Source of the DNA: Rotaria socialis
Taxonomy: Eukaryota > Rotifera > Eurotatoria > Philodinida > Philodinidae
DNA: 64,000 nt
Assembly (NCBI GenBank): GCA_905331475.1
Contig: CAJNYU010000505.1
Location: 186,001 to 250,000, forward strand
Reading direction: 5' to 3'
Positions 11,743-24,614 of the stretch are shown here, one piece after another; position 1 is the stretch's first letter; every line of letters starts with the position of its first letter. The notes below the pieces were generated by a model that searched no databases, was not told where the DNA came from, and worked only from the letters and a program-made list of their open reading frames with translations. A program made the translations under genes and the position numbers.

Positions 11743-14700
11743 GATATTGTTCGATGCAATTATATCTTGAAGTGTTGGAAGTGCATGTACAGTGCACCCC
11801 TTAGCCGTTAAAAATATCTAAATGAAAATATGATTTGCAAGGATGAAAATGAAATCTTTCATCCGTAAATATTGCTTGTTATTTATCTTCGTCGCTTGCT
11901 TGTTTTTCATACCTTCATTTATGAATATAATTGAAGTGCATTGCGGATAAGATAATATCTATAAGTACGATTTTCTTCATGTGATTCATACGGGGAAAAG
12001 AGAACAAAAAATATTCAAAACGTGCCTTTTTATGTTCTAATAAACCATCACAAAAGATCACTTTAACTGACAAATACTCAATCATCCTTGCGCCGTTAAT
12101 GAAAACAGAAGGAAAGTTGTCATTAAAATTGTATTCAGACGATTAAACAGGAGAAGTAATGATTGAAAAGCAAAAACGAATAATGAAATAAAAATTTATT
12201 GTAAATAAACAATTGAATATCATTCGAACAGTTATCTGTAAGAATTTTCGGCAGAAAAACAATTTGAATGTTTTCCACCGACCAAGTAAAGCTAATCTCA
12301 ATCACTGATTCATACATGTAGTGAGCGAACTTTCTACGAAAACCATTCTAAATAAGACAATTTATTAACAGGAAACATTGATGGAAAAACAATTTCTTGC
12401 TAGATAAAAGCTTTAAATAAAGTTCCTACGTTTTATTAATCTATGAATTACTAATTTTCTTTGTAGCCGTCTATATATTGTTTTCTGAATATGAAATGAA
12501 AGAAAGATACTATTTATTTTTAGTAAGAATTGTAGTAAAATCTCTAATAGGCACCGTATTTTGTTTTTGCAATCTATTGCAATTTCGAATTGACTAATGT
12601 GAATGCGCATACGATGTTTCTTTGACCTTTGTTAACTACCTGATAACTATGCCACACATGTAATATAGTGAAGTACAATTCATCGATGAATTGCTTGTTA
12701 TACGTATACAAAAAATTAACGTAACGACAAGAAGTTCGTTTTCAAGTAAAAATAAATGAACTCGATTTACGTAAGAGAATCTTGTATTTGAATTGAGAAA
12801 TCTTTTACTTCGAATCGTTTAGTTGATACTGAATGATCAATGGTATAAATTATTTGATCTTAGTATAAGACTATTGTGGTTAAAAAAGATCTGAACGTTT
12901 GTCTTTATTTCAAACCAAATATTTATCATATCTCTAAATTAGATACTTCCATAGAATGAAATATTTTTTTTTATTGTCCTCACAGTCTTCATAAGAGTCA
13001 GATTTTATTTCAATTTTTTCTTTTCATTGTTTCATTCTTATTCTTTTCTTGAAAAAAAAACACCAACTAGAAAAACAAAAACCTTTTTCCATTTAATTAA
13101 ATTTATTTACTTCAATGATAGTAGTTGCATCTCAATCTTTCTAATTTCACACTTTCTCATGTTTAATTATCAATTAATTCAGAGTTTTTCTCGAGTATTT
13201 AAGCATTTATTTTAATGTTAATACATCTGTCATTATAGCGTGTAACAACATTTGTCGAGGAATCGTCGAGAATTCTCATATGACATTATGATTTATTCAG
13301 GTTAAATAAATATTAATAAAAATAATATTGGAGATTAAGATAATTTACTTGAATCAGACACTAAAACAATTTACGTTGTTAATTACATCAAAACTTCACA
13401 GAGTATAGTTTAATCAAAATTATTTTTCGAACAAGTATTCAAACTAGTAACTACGTATATTTATTCGAGCCAAAATTGCTGAAAGAATGTTTGAAATTTT
13501 TTTTTGATTAAAAATAAATATTAGCATCGCTATTGTAATACTTGATACAAAATTAGCAATTGATTTTATCGACAAAAATATGTTGGATTCAGCAGATAAA
13601 ATACATATAAAGAATAAATAAATCTAGTGATAATAGATGTAAATTTGGAAATAGATCACACATAATTAAATGTGTATTTCTCAAGAAAAAAACTTGTGGA
13701 CAAAGAATTTTCTTTAGTTGCAGTTTCATAACCATACTGTATAATTTTACTTGAAGTAAATAGTCAAATATGTTTTAGTTAAAGATGACTTATGTAGTGA
13801 GAACACAAATGCCGAACCACATTTATTATATGAAGAATTTGCGGCATGAATTTATTACTGTAATGAGACATAAAAGATCAGAGGCAAATTATTATAACAT
13901 CACAATCATTATATCAGAGTTCTACTGTATGATACTGCGCAAAGTTATCCAAAGAAGTATTATCCGGGTTTTTTTTTTATATAAAATTAGCTTTCTCTTC
14001 TAAAAGTAATTTATATAGTATCAAAATTAGTTAATAGGCTTTTTCTGCAAGTTTTATAGAAAACTGAAACGTAGTAATTGTCAAATTTCAGACAATGTCA
14101 GTAATAGGTAGTTCTTTTTAAACAGAATTATCTTAATAAATTTTAAAAATCGGAATAACAGGTAAAATCATCACATGCTTTTTTAGCATCCTTTTTTTAC
14201 AATCTTACAATAGACAGTTGAAACCATGAAAACAATAACGTTACCTAGAAAATGCGTATTTTTAACTTAAGAAGAGAAAATATTAAAACATGTAGTGACG
14301 CCATCTCATACTATTCAAAATTCTTTACGCGTTTAAATAATAATTGGAAAAAGAGAAGTTTCTAAAAATCTCTTTATACTATCTGAACTATGAAATCTTG
14401 ACATCTGGTAAATCTTATAGTAAATTTTACTAGCTACTTAAAATACAATTTGCATTTAAGTTAAGTACTTAATGTCTCAGCAATAATCTCAATCATACTT
14501 TACTCATATAGTTGTAACTTCTCGTGCATATTGATAAATATGCGTTTCGTTTTGTATCTCTTTCTAATGCAAATATTTCATAACGAGTATCTATGTATTT
14601 TATTCAACAAGTTTAATATGTTATAGTATTTTTAGACATTTAATCTAAAGGAAAATTTGTATTGATAAAGCTATTTCTACACACGATGGTAAACATGTGA

Positions 14701-14869
14701 CTAATTCTATTTTCAGAAATTAGACTAGCGAAAAACTTCCTATAGTTTCACTACATTTAAGACAAATGAATGTATTAAAGACTAAAGCAATCTATAATTA
14801 AAATGACGTTACTTAATATGAAGAAATTCGTTTATTAGAAGAAGAAAAAGATGTGTATTAATATTTTCT
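11743..14869. other. intergenic stretch, no gene recognised
   Basis: About 3.1 kb of AT-rich DNA upstream of the nuclear receptor and downstream of PIG-L. It may include one or more 5' exons of the receptor, because the first modelled exon is open up to about 11820. I see no other conserved coding sequence, no repeat with clear ends and no RNA gene. Confidence 0.4.
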
Positions 14870-15577
14870 TCAATAAACTAATACAAAATCATTAATCCAA
14901 ATGTAATGAGAAAAAAGTAAATATAAATAACGAAACCAAATAAGTTGAGAACGATGTTCAAGCATAGCTTTATGTGGTGTTAAACTATATTTTACTGGTA
15001 AAACAAATGTTCTCCTAGATCTTGATTCTTTTTTTAGATAAATTCTAAATAGTTCAATCAAAGTTAAATATTTTCGATAGATTGGTGTTGATTGCAGCGA
15101 AAGAAAATGTATTTGATTCATGTGAGGTAAATTTAATAAAGCATAGTAAATCGATGAATGATTTTTATGGCCACTAACGCCATAATAATCGAATGAGATT
15201 ATTGTTGAAATATTCCATTGACGAATCGATTGTTTAACATGACCTAATATTGTATCGGATGACCACAACACTGATTGATCATCTTTTAAATTAATTTGAT
15301 CATCAATTATTTTAAAATCTTTAACACCAAGCTGCATACATGAACGACGTAGCTCGTCTAATCGGTGATTATAGCCATTTGAAAGACATAATACATATTT
15401 ATTTGAATGTAGTGATAGTAAAATAGGTGAGAAAAACAAACATTCGTCATCGGGATGTGCAATAACTAAAAGATAATTTCCATTTTCTTCATTGCTTTTC
15501 GATGATATTAAACGAATAAAAATGAACGGAGCGACTATCAATATGAAACATATGAAGAAAACCAACAATAAAAACAT
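14870..15577 (-). CDS. PIGL: N-acetylglucosaminyl-phosphatidylinositol de-N-acetylase (PIG-L)
   Basis: Single exon of 235 residues, unusual here because nearly all neighbours are split. PIG-L removes the acetyl group from GlcNAc-PI in the second step of GPI-anchor synthesis, on the cytosolic face of the ER (family knowledge). Residues 3-24 form a hydrophobic membrane segment. The metal-binding motif AHPDDE is at about residues 40-45, and a second histidine motif, GVSGHKNHSSI, lies near the middle. Near the C-terminus HRSQLIWFRYLYL matches the conserved family end. The usual GN-containing loop after the first strand is shortened to LSNGYNHRLDELRR. Length matches the family (about 250). The start is the first Met before the membrane helix. 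Only 90 bp separate it from the stop of the upstream gene on the same strand. Confidence 0.95.
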   Translation of the reverse strand: MFLLLVFFICFILIVAPFIFIRLISSKSNEENGNYLLVIAHPDDECLFFSPILLSLHSNKYVLCLSNGYNHRLDELRRSCMQLGVKDFKIIDDQINLKDDQSVLWSSDTILGHVKQSIRQWNISTIISFDYYGVSGHKNHSSIYYALLNLPHMNQIHFLSLQSTPIYRKYLTLIELFRIYLKKESRSRRTFVLPVKYSLTPHKAMLEHRSQLIWFRYLYLLFSHYIWINDFVLVY

Positions 15578-15667
15578 CTACAATATGAGGGAAAAGATTT
15601 ATTTCAGTTTTCTCAGGGAAAAAATTTTCTTTCAAACTGGACAAAAAAACACAATTCAATTTTTTTT

Positions 15668-16076
15668 TTATTTCTTTGGTGGACTTGGTTCATGTTTCAA
15701 TGGCGCATGAGATGAAGGTTGAGTAAGACGATATTTGGTCATTGATGCTTCAATATCATAATGACTAAATACTGTATAATTGTACATGTCACTGGCTAAA
15801 TATTTCGAGTCAGATTTTCTTTGACTTGCTGATTTATCTTTGGAAAACGAAAACAACAAATAATAACTCATGGAATAGTAAAAATGTAAAATAATTTACT
15901 TCGACTCGCTGAAGCCTCTTCTGATAATGTAGAGCCAGAACGCATGAGAAAAGGAGCAAACTTTAAAAAAGAAACTAGAATATATCTTATACATCAAATA
16001 AATTAACAATAGATACCCGATAACATAATGCACGACTCCACATTGGTGAAGATCCTAAAATTTGACTCGAAATCAT
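15668..16076 (-). CDS. NDUFV3: NDUFV3-like mitochondrial complex I subunit
   Basis: Three exons: 16017-16076, 15900-15960, 15668-15837, giving 96 residues. The C-terminal part reads YNYTVFSHYDIEASMTKYRL followed by TQPSS, which I align with the end of vertebrate NDUFV3 (YHTYTF...ELSKFRMPQPSS), the small accessory subunit on the flavoprotein arm of NADH:ubiquinone oxidoreductase. The N-terminus is rich in Arg, Ser and hydrophobic residues without acids for the first 30 or so positions, as expected for a mitochondrial targeting sequence. Small size matches the short NDUFV3 isoform. The match rests on about 30 residues, so the identification is good but not certain. It lies 90 bp upstream of PIG-L on the same strand. 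Confidence 0.75.
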
Positions 16077-17147
16077 CTAAAACATTCTCTAGATTGTTAA
16101 ATCTATTCAAATTCATCGCATAGAAACATAGCAAATTTTTCTTAAATGAATTAGAATTTCATTCTGAGGAGTTTCTCACCATCAAAATCTTCTTCATTCA
16201 AAACATAATGATAACAGTCTTATATGGATCAAAGCTATAATCATGCATTGCATTTATATAAAGATCGATTATGCCAGCGTAAATATTCTATCTTTAATTT
16301 CTTTTAATGTAATTTAGAAAGAAACATTTCCGATTTTTGATTAAACTTTATATCTATTGAATTCTAATAAAAAACAATATTTATTTTCATATAAATCTAC
16401 TAAGAACAAAAAGCTCATATGGAGTAAAACTTAAGGTGGCAGCATTTTTCAACTTTTTTATTCTTGCTCTATTATTGTCACAATGTGGTTCATATAAATT
16501 ATAATTCTTGTGTCGATTGACATCATCAGCCCATACACATTCACATTACAGTGTTAGCATGAAGAACATAATTAAAGTGTCAAGAGATCTCTCTTCCTTT
16601 TGAAAAAAAACGCCATATAGAAAAATTTAATATTTCTACTTGATAGATATAAATAAACAGCCTCACTATCGACATCTATTGTAAAAACACACGAATGATA
16701 TTTTTATTTCATTCTTTATTCAATCTAATGAATTTGTTTTCCTTAAAGAACTTCTATAACATAAAATTATTTTATTTTGACAAAATTAGAAGCATTCGTG
16801 TGAAGGTCAATCGTATTTACTAATGGCATTATCATTCAGCCGAAAACTCAGCGAGACATCTAGACAACAACTGATTATCCGAAACAAAGAACATTGATAA
16901 AAGGAAAAAAATATTTGTTTATTATTTGTTTTTGTTGCGTTTAGTTGATCTAATGAAATCTTTTATATTTATCAATGGTCTCCAATATTATCTAAAAGTC
17001 TTATGAAAAGCAATAAACAATCAATCTATAGGCAAAACAATTCTTTCAAGAGAATGAATTAAACAAAAACAAATATAAGAGAATTAATATTAAAAAATTT
17101 TTTTTTGGGTGTTTCTATTTGATTATATTTAATATACAAAAAAGAAT
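16077..17147. other. divergent intergenic region
   Basis: About 1.07 kb between two genes read away from each other (NDUFV3-like on minus, receptor kinase on plus), so it should hold both promoters. AT-rich with T- and A-runs; I see no defined regulatory site, repeat or exon. Confidence 0.45.
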
Positions 17148-20100
17148 ATGGCAGATCTTGAAGCTGTATTAGCCGATGTTTCCTATTTAATGGCAATGGA
17201 GAAATCCAAATCCACACCAGCGGCTTCAGCAAGCAAAAAAATTGTTTTACCCGATCGAACGTATGATTTCATTTAATAATTTCTATTTGATTATTCTTTT
17301 TTGTTTCGCTTTTTTCAATAGAGTACGAAGTGTTACACACAAGCACCTACAAAAAATGTATGAAAATACATTTGACAAAATATTTAATCAACAAATTGGT
17401 ATGTTGTTTTAGTTTATCATGCTTTATTTCTGTCGAAATCTACCATAGTTTGTTGAGTATAACATAAAATCCTTTCAAGTTTGTTTCTTCACGTTTTTAT
17501 CTCTTCTTTTGAATAGGTCAATGAGAAAAAAAAAATTTTCTTCCTTCTCATTAGACGATTGTTATTCGAAGAAAAAAATATTGTATACGATCGGCCTATA
17601 TAAGAAATAATTCTTTTTTTATTTGTCTAATTTAATTCTCTCAAATTCTTAAAGAAAGAGAAAACCAAGACAAGGGTAAGGCGATAATTGTATAATATGA
17701 CGAGATTATTTGTTCTCGTTTTTTTCTTCTCACTTTGTTTTGTAAATGAATCTCTCGTGTAGTAAAGAGACATTGATCGTTTTTATTCCGTTCTAAAAAA
17801 GAAACAGTATTTTCCCTCTTCTTTTTCACAAGTGAAGAGTTCATAAAAGTGTCATCTATTGTAAGCCCCTCCGGTCTTCATTTCTTTCAGGTGATGATAG
17901 TGTTCTTGATAATGATTTTTTTCTAAACTCATGAACATTAAATCCTTAGGGGTAATCATTCTGTGAGAGTTAAATGGTTAACATGCAAAAGAACTTCGAA
18001 AGATGAGTCGAACAATAACAGATTATTATTATCTCGTTTTGCTTTTTAGGATTTCTTCTGTTTAAAGAATATTGTTCAACGTTATGTGATGAACCTGTGC
18101 CTCAATTAAAGTTTTATGAAGAGGTTTGAGATTAAAATTAAAAATAAAGAAAACAGAAAAAAGCAATTTTTTTTGTGTTTACTTCAATTAATTAATAGAT
18201 AAAAAGATTTGAAAAACTTGAAACAGATGAAGAACGATGGAAAGTTGGAAAAGAAATTTATGATCAATTTATCATGAAAGAATTACTTTCGAATTCTCAT
18301 GTAAATTTATTGATTGATTTTCTTCTAGTATTGAAAATATTTATTTTTAATTTTTATTAAAGACCTATTCTGAACGAGCTATTGAAAGTGTGAAAAAGCA
18401 TTTATCAAAATATAATCCAAATAATCCGAAAAATAGTTTACCATCGAATTTATTTGAACCCTATAAAAAAGAAATTTGTGATTTATTACGTGGAAGAATT
18501 TTCGATAAATTTATTGAATCCGAAAAATATACAAGATTTTGCCAATGGAAAAATTTCGAACTCAATATTCAGGTTTGAATTAAAAGAAAATGAAATACGT
18601 TCTATGAAAAATACATTCTTTTTATCTCTTTTGTTGTTATGTCTAGTTAACAATGAATGATTTTAGTGTACACAGAATTATTGGCCGAGGTGGTTTCGGA
18701 GAAGTATATGGTTGCAGAAAAGCAGATACTGGGAAAATGTAAGTTTTGATATTAGTTAATTTGAAATGTGACTTACGTTAGCTACTTTTAAGGTATGCAA
18801 TGAAATGTCTTGATAAGAAACGTATCAAAATGAAACAAGGCGAAACGTTAGCATTAAATGAACGTATTATGCTTTCACTTGTCAGCACAGGAGTATGTTT
18901 TATCATAATCATCGATTGTTATATTGAGTTAAAATTTTCGTTTTACATTGTCAAGGAGGAAGGCTGTCCATTTATTGTTTGTATGACATATGCATTTCAT
19001 ACAACAGATAAACTCTGTTTTATTCTTGATCTTATGAATGGTAAAGATTGTTGACTAAAACGAAAAATTAATCTTTTTCTATTAAATTTGAATTAAGGTG
19101 GCGATCTTCATTATCATTTATCTCAACATGGAGTTTTTTCAGAGAAAGAAGTCAAATTTTATGCAGCAGAAATCATATTAGGATTAGAACATATGCATCT
19201 TAGATCAATTGTTTATCGGGACCTTAAAGTAGAATTAAATAAACTTCAATATTCGTATTTTTTATTTTCTTCTTTTTATTTGTCAAATAAAATAGCCAGC
19301 AAATATTTTACTTGATGAGCATGGCCATGTTCGTATATCAGATTTAGGTTTAGCTTGTGACTTTTCAAAGAAAAAACCGCATGCAAGTGTTGGTACACAT
19401 GGTTACATGGCACCAGAAGTTTTAGCTAAAGGTGTGGCTTATGATTCCAGTGCAGATTGGTTTTCTTTTGGTTGTATGCTTTATAAATTACTCAAAGGGT
19501 AAGATTTTAGTTTTATTATTAAAATATTGTTTTTCATTTCTATGAACTACACATGTCATTAGTTATTACTGAATGAATACTAAGAAAAAGTTAAGCTATA
19601 TTAAAGTGACAAAATAAAGCATCAAATAAGATTTATTTTTATGAATTTAAATCTCAGCAATGATTCTGTCATCAGCACTTCGATTTTTACATACATCTTG
19701 ACTCATGTTTGTAATCAGTCATGTTGATTGTAATCTTTACTATTGTGAATCAGAAGAAACTTTTTATGATAGATGAAAAAAATATAATTCACCTATTGAT
19801 ATTTCATTTGAAACTGTAAAAAACATTCTTATGTAGAAGTCCAAACAATCGCCTATTTCTATTTTTTATCATTTTCATTAAGATAACTATAATTTATTAC
19901 ATTGATTGCTAATTCCAATCGACTCTACTGAGAAAATGATAGTTCCATTATTCTTAGAAGTTTGATTCATTGAGAAAAACAATTTATTTCTTTAGTAAAA
20001 AGTTTTGTAATTAAACTAATTTTAACGATGTTAGAAGAGATTTTTTTCGAAACTTGATCATTCCATTATAAAATTTAATTACTTTTTGACAAAAAACTTG

Positions 20101-23057
20101 GACGCATACGATACTATGCCTGTCGCTTAAAAGTATTTCGAAAGTTAATTTTGCAACGAATAACCGTAATAGAAGAGAACAAAATATTCTGTTGAACTGA
20201 TATGCTACTTTATCTGTCTTAATTCTGTAACTGGAGGAAACTTCACATATATAAAAGAAAAAACCATCCTAACAACGCAAAAAATGTGGTGATAATCATT
20301 AGGATTGTTTCATCTAGAGTTTGTCTTCCGGAGAGAATAAACATATGTTTATAGGAACACTGAAGCATATCAGGTGGTACAACAACGAAAAGCTTCACAA
20401 GAATCAGCTCAGTTTGCGGTGGGACCTCATATACACATTGAATCGAATTCTATACATGAGCGAGAATGACAGTTTCCAAGGATTTGTTTCTGAATGATTA
20501 ATTTTACAAGATGCTTGCTCAATTGAATTTTGTCAATAATTGCATTAAAAAATATTCTTCTATTTTATAGGCATAGTCCATTTCGTCAACATAAAACAAA
20601 AGATAAACAAGAAATCGACAAAATGACCATGACAATGGTGAATAAAAATTTATTTGTTGTTTCATTTTTTGGGGTTTTCAATTTATGTTTCTATCTAAAT
20701 TTAGTCAATTGAATTACCTGAAACGATGACGAATGAAATGCGAACACTATTAGAAGGATTACTTCAGCGTGATGTCGATAAACGTCTCGGATGTATGGGA
20801 AGAATGTGAGTTTATTCTTTTGTGTTTTTTCAGATTTGTTTTTGATTAAGTTATAATTTTCTAGAGCTGAAGAAGTAAAAGAACATCCATTTTTTAAAGA
20901 TATCGATTGGAAACAAGTTTATTTATTAAAATTAACTCCACCATTGATTCCACCACGCGGTGAAGTAAATGCAGCTGATGCTTTTGATATTGGAAATTTT
21001 GACGAAGATGATACTAAAGGAATAAAAGTAAATATATATATTTCCATTATATCAAGATTTATTATTGTTCTATTTGAATTTCGATTTTAGTTAACTGAAG
21101 CTGATCAAGAATTATATAAAAATTTTCCAATCGTTATATCAGAACGGTGGCAACAAGAAATAACTGGTGAAATTAAATGAAAATTTTCATATTGTGGCAT
21201 TTTTCTTTTTTCTACTCTAGAAACAGTATTTGATACCGTTAATCAAGAAACGGATAAAATTGAACAAAAACGACGTGCAAAATTTAAACAAAATAACATT
21301 TATGATGATGAAAAAACATCTGATTTAATTTTACAAGGACAATTAAAAAAGAATACGGGAACATTTGGATTTTCATGGCAAATACGTTATACTAAATTAT
21401 ATCCAAATCGATTAGAATTGCATTATGAAAAGGGTGATAAAGATCCAGAGGTAAACAATTTATTTTTATACTATTTCTTTAAAATGAATTCCAATATAAA
21501 TAATCTTTATGAAATGTCGAGAAGCTTTCAAATAAACTTTCTTATTTATTGCATCATTCTAAAATCATTTATTTCTATTCTGAATGTTCTATCAGGAGTG
21601 AAAGTTCGAATAAAGGCTACAGCTTTTGAATCTTTTACTGAAACAGATCTTTTTAGAAACATCTATGCAATGTTTTTTTTCTACTTCATATTAGGTATAA
21701 TGTTGCTTTTATCAAATTTTTGTAGCTTTAATGAGTCTAGTTTATGAGTACAATACTTCTCAAAGAGAAATTCCTATATGAGTTTCTATGATTAGATGAA
21801 AAATGACCTATCATAAAATAAATATTTAACAAAGATTATTGTTTCCTGTTCATATTCTTTCATCGAAATAACATTTCTAATTGAATTCTTTCTTCGAGAA
21901 AAAGAAAAATTATGATTGATTAGCGAAAATTTTGTAAATAGAAATTATCGACACAACGAATCTGGATAAGGTAATATCATAGAATTAATCGCACATATTT
22001 TATGAGGAATTTCTAAGTATTTCATTTGAAGTGAATGTCAATGTAAAGATCATCAATAAATACTCATAACAGCTAATAACCATAGGATAATGCACGACGA
22101 CATATAATGTTTACTAAGATAATATATGATAAACATTTTCTATCTCATAGTTATTCTGAATAATATTTCTCGTAAGAAAAGAAAAAGCCAATGAACATTA
22201 CTCGATGATTACATTGCCTAGTACTATTACACAACTATCGTGTTGAAAACTTCCTGTCAATCAATTATGTTATAAGCTACAAGTCATTGTTAAATAATAT
22301 ATATAAATATGTTATAGATATTATTCTACATCGATCTTTCAGTTGAAATAAATGATGCTAGTAATAAAAAAAACTCAAATATTTGAATTGATGTTAGCAG
22401 TTCTTTTCTTTTATATTAAAAATCTTAATGAACACGATATGTTATCAACAAAAAATTTTAATTTAATTATTCAAAAGGTTTATACAATGGAACGTATTGA
22501 ACATATTGATTCAAAAGAATGTAAAGGACAAAAAACGATTACAATTCATTTAAAAGGTGGGAATGAGCCGCGTTTAATGCTTTCACCGCAGGTAAGAACT
22601 TAGTTTTCAATTTAATATTCATATTAAATATTTTTTATATTGTTTTTTACATTATTCATTGTTATGTGTTATTATTTATGTTCATTTGCATGTTAGCGGG
22701 CTTCTTGTTCTTCTATCAATATCGTATTTTAAATTTAGACTTGATTTTGTTTTTTTTTGTTTTTTGTTATGTTTTGGAAGAAGAATATTTTTAACTCTTC
22801 CATAGGATGAAGTATCATGGATTGAATGGAAAAAGGCATTGTATGATACACTCGTTGCATCACAACAACATTTAACAGTTAGTGAAAAAGCATCAAAAAT
22901 TTATGGAGCTGACGTAAGTAGTACAACAAATGCAAATATTAATTCAAATCAACAATCATCATCGGGTAATTATCATAATACATCGTTATCATCGACCGGC
23001 GGTAGTTTGGGTGGGATAAAAAAAACTAATATAGCTGCAGGCACGCTTCAAGATTAA
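17148..23057 (+). CDS. GRK2: G-protein-coupled receptor kinase, GRK2/3 (beta-ARK) type
   Basis: Seventeen exons: 17148-17260, 17322-17398, 18050-18123, 18199-18300, 18363-18572, 18647-18738, 18793-18892, 18956-19040, 19098-19228, 19296-19498, 20571-20637, 20705-20805, 20865-21027, 21091-21166, 21221-21450, 22478-22591, 22806-23057; 729 residues. GRK2/3 phosphorylates active receptors and recruits arrestin. The N-terminus [20 protein letters not shown] is nearly identical to mammalian GRK2. An RGS-homology domain follows (about 45-180), then the kinase with [21 protein letters not shown] and DLG in place of DFG, and APEVL. Next come the AGC tail with [10 protein letters not shown] and a PH domain (about 550-670) that in GRK2 binds G-beta-gamma and lipid. 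Introns of 651, 1072 and 1027 bp lie among many near 55 bp. Exon 8 has tandem acceptors (caag/gag), so one Glu may be optional. A second candidate last exon lies at 23329-23487. Confidence 0.97.
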
Positions 23058-23328
23058 ACATATATCTAAAATCAAACTAAGAAAATGTTTTTTTTTCTCT
23101 TTGACGAACAGTGATTTATTGTATTTTTTCTTTTTTTTCTCGTCTATCTCTTCTATTTTATTTCTAGTCGTGCGATCACTGCGTTACTGCTGATGCTGCT
23201 TTTGTTGTCATTTTGAGAATCTTTTTTTCTTTTCTTTTCTGTTTTTTTTTCTTTTGATTTTTGTTTATTTTTTTCGTTTTATCGCTCGCTTTCTTCATTC
23301 ATCGAAAAAAAAACACGAACATTTCTAG

Positions 23329-23487
23329 GATGTCGTCTCATATCATGAATGGCGTATGGCATTGAATGATGCTTTGAATAAATCAACATTGACACTTCAT
23401 TCATCGAAGAAAATTGGACGCTTATTAATGCCGACCGATAATGGACTAGCGGGATCAACAACAGCACCTAATGCCGCTCCAAAATAA
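23329..23487 (+). CDS. candidate alternative terminal exon of the GRK2-type gene
   Basis: An acceptor (tttctag) opens a 52-codon frame in the same phase as the previous exon 17, ending in TAA. It begins DVVSYHEWRMALNDAL, which parallels the start of exon 17 ([16 protein letters not shown]) and mammalian GRK2 (DPELVQWKKELRDAY). Both encode the last helix of the PH domain and a different low-complexity tail. The natural reading is a tandemly duplicated last exon used as an alternative. There is also a strong donor inside exon 17 (GAC/GTAAGT at 22914), which would join the two in frame and yield a protein with both helices. No transcript evidence is available here; it could also be a decaying copy, but its frame and splice site are intact. 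Confidence 0.7.
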   Translation, partial: DVVSYHEWRMALNDALNKSTLTLHSSKKIGRLLMPTDNGLAGSTTAPNAAPK

Positions 23488-24614
23488 TCAAAAACAAAAA
23501 AAAACTGTAATCTCGTTCACTCTATTTCATGTTCTAGTCAACTCTTGCCTTTTCTCGTTGTTTAATATCGGTGGTATGATCTGACAACAAAGCTATTCAT
23601 TTCTTGTATCTTCGACTGATTTTTTTATGTATATGTATATATATATATGTATTATTTAAAAAGAGGAAACAGTGAAAAGTCGGGATCTGCCTATGTTTGT
23701 CGCACAAATATACAAAGCTTTTTTTTCTTTCATTGTCGTACTTCTTGTTGATGTTGTTGGTTATTTTTCATTTTTTCTCTTCTCTATTTTCTCTTTTTTG
23801 CTATTTGGCCAGAAAATAATATTAATTGAACAATAAATTCATATGGAAATATGTTTTGCTTTCATTATTAATGCAAATAATTGTATTTCTGTTGCAGATA
23901 ATATCTTTTTGTTGTTGCTGTTAAAATTGTCTTTTCTTTGTCCATGAATTATATCTAATAATTGAATTTAAACAATGCAATTTTATATTATTATCGGTAA
24001 GAATTTATCATTAACAGTTATTCTTTCATAGTTTCTTGATTAGAATCGACTGCAGGTAGAAGTTGTAGATAGTTTAGTGAGATTAGAAAAATTTACAAGA
24101 TCAAACTGACGCACGATAAATTCTTCTCTAGTGATTCTGATTTTATCCGTGATAAAGCAAACTGACTACCATCTAAAAGGCTTAATTTCTATGAAATTAA
24201 AAAAAACAAGTTTTTAGAATTTGTGTTTCAGCTAAAGCAGTCAACTACTGTAAATCACTTATTCATGTTACCATAGGTTTGAAATTATGTTTTGTATTTC
24301 CAGTTAGGAAAACTTGTTTCTGTGGTTGTACTTTTGAGTGTCGTGTCGAAACTAAAACTAATCTATACTTCTCTGCTTGAGAATAACATACTGTTTTTTT
24401 GAAAAAAAAAGCAGCCGTTACTCAATTGTCATAGAGCTTTTTTAATGATTATTAGTATGTAATTGGATAGTACCTTCATGCTTCTTTGCTAGCGTTAATA
24501 ATTTTAATTAACATAAAAAATTAGCTTTTTGATTAAGAAATATTAATATTTATCAAAAGAAAAGTTTTATATCTTAAATTTTGAACCAAACTGTACACTC
24601 TTTTAGTTTATCTT
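23488..24614. other. intergenic stretch, no gene recognised
   Basis: About 1.1 kb between the receptor kinase and the Ig-domain gene. The first part is T-rich and probably 3' UTR of the kinase; an AATAAA lies near 23832. A TA-rich microsatellite is near 23632-23650. A further 5' exon of the Ig-domain gene could lie here, because an acceptor precedes its first modelled exon. Confidence 0.4.

Noticed and set aside
23279-23467. Minus-strand open frame
   Set aside because: Antisense shadow of the candidate alternative GRK exon at 23329-23487, which fits a known protein in the other orientation.
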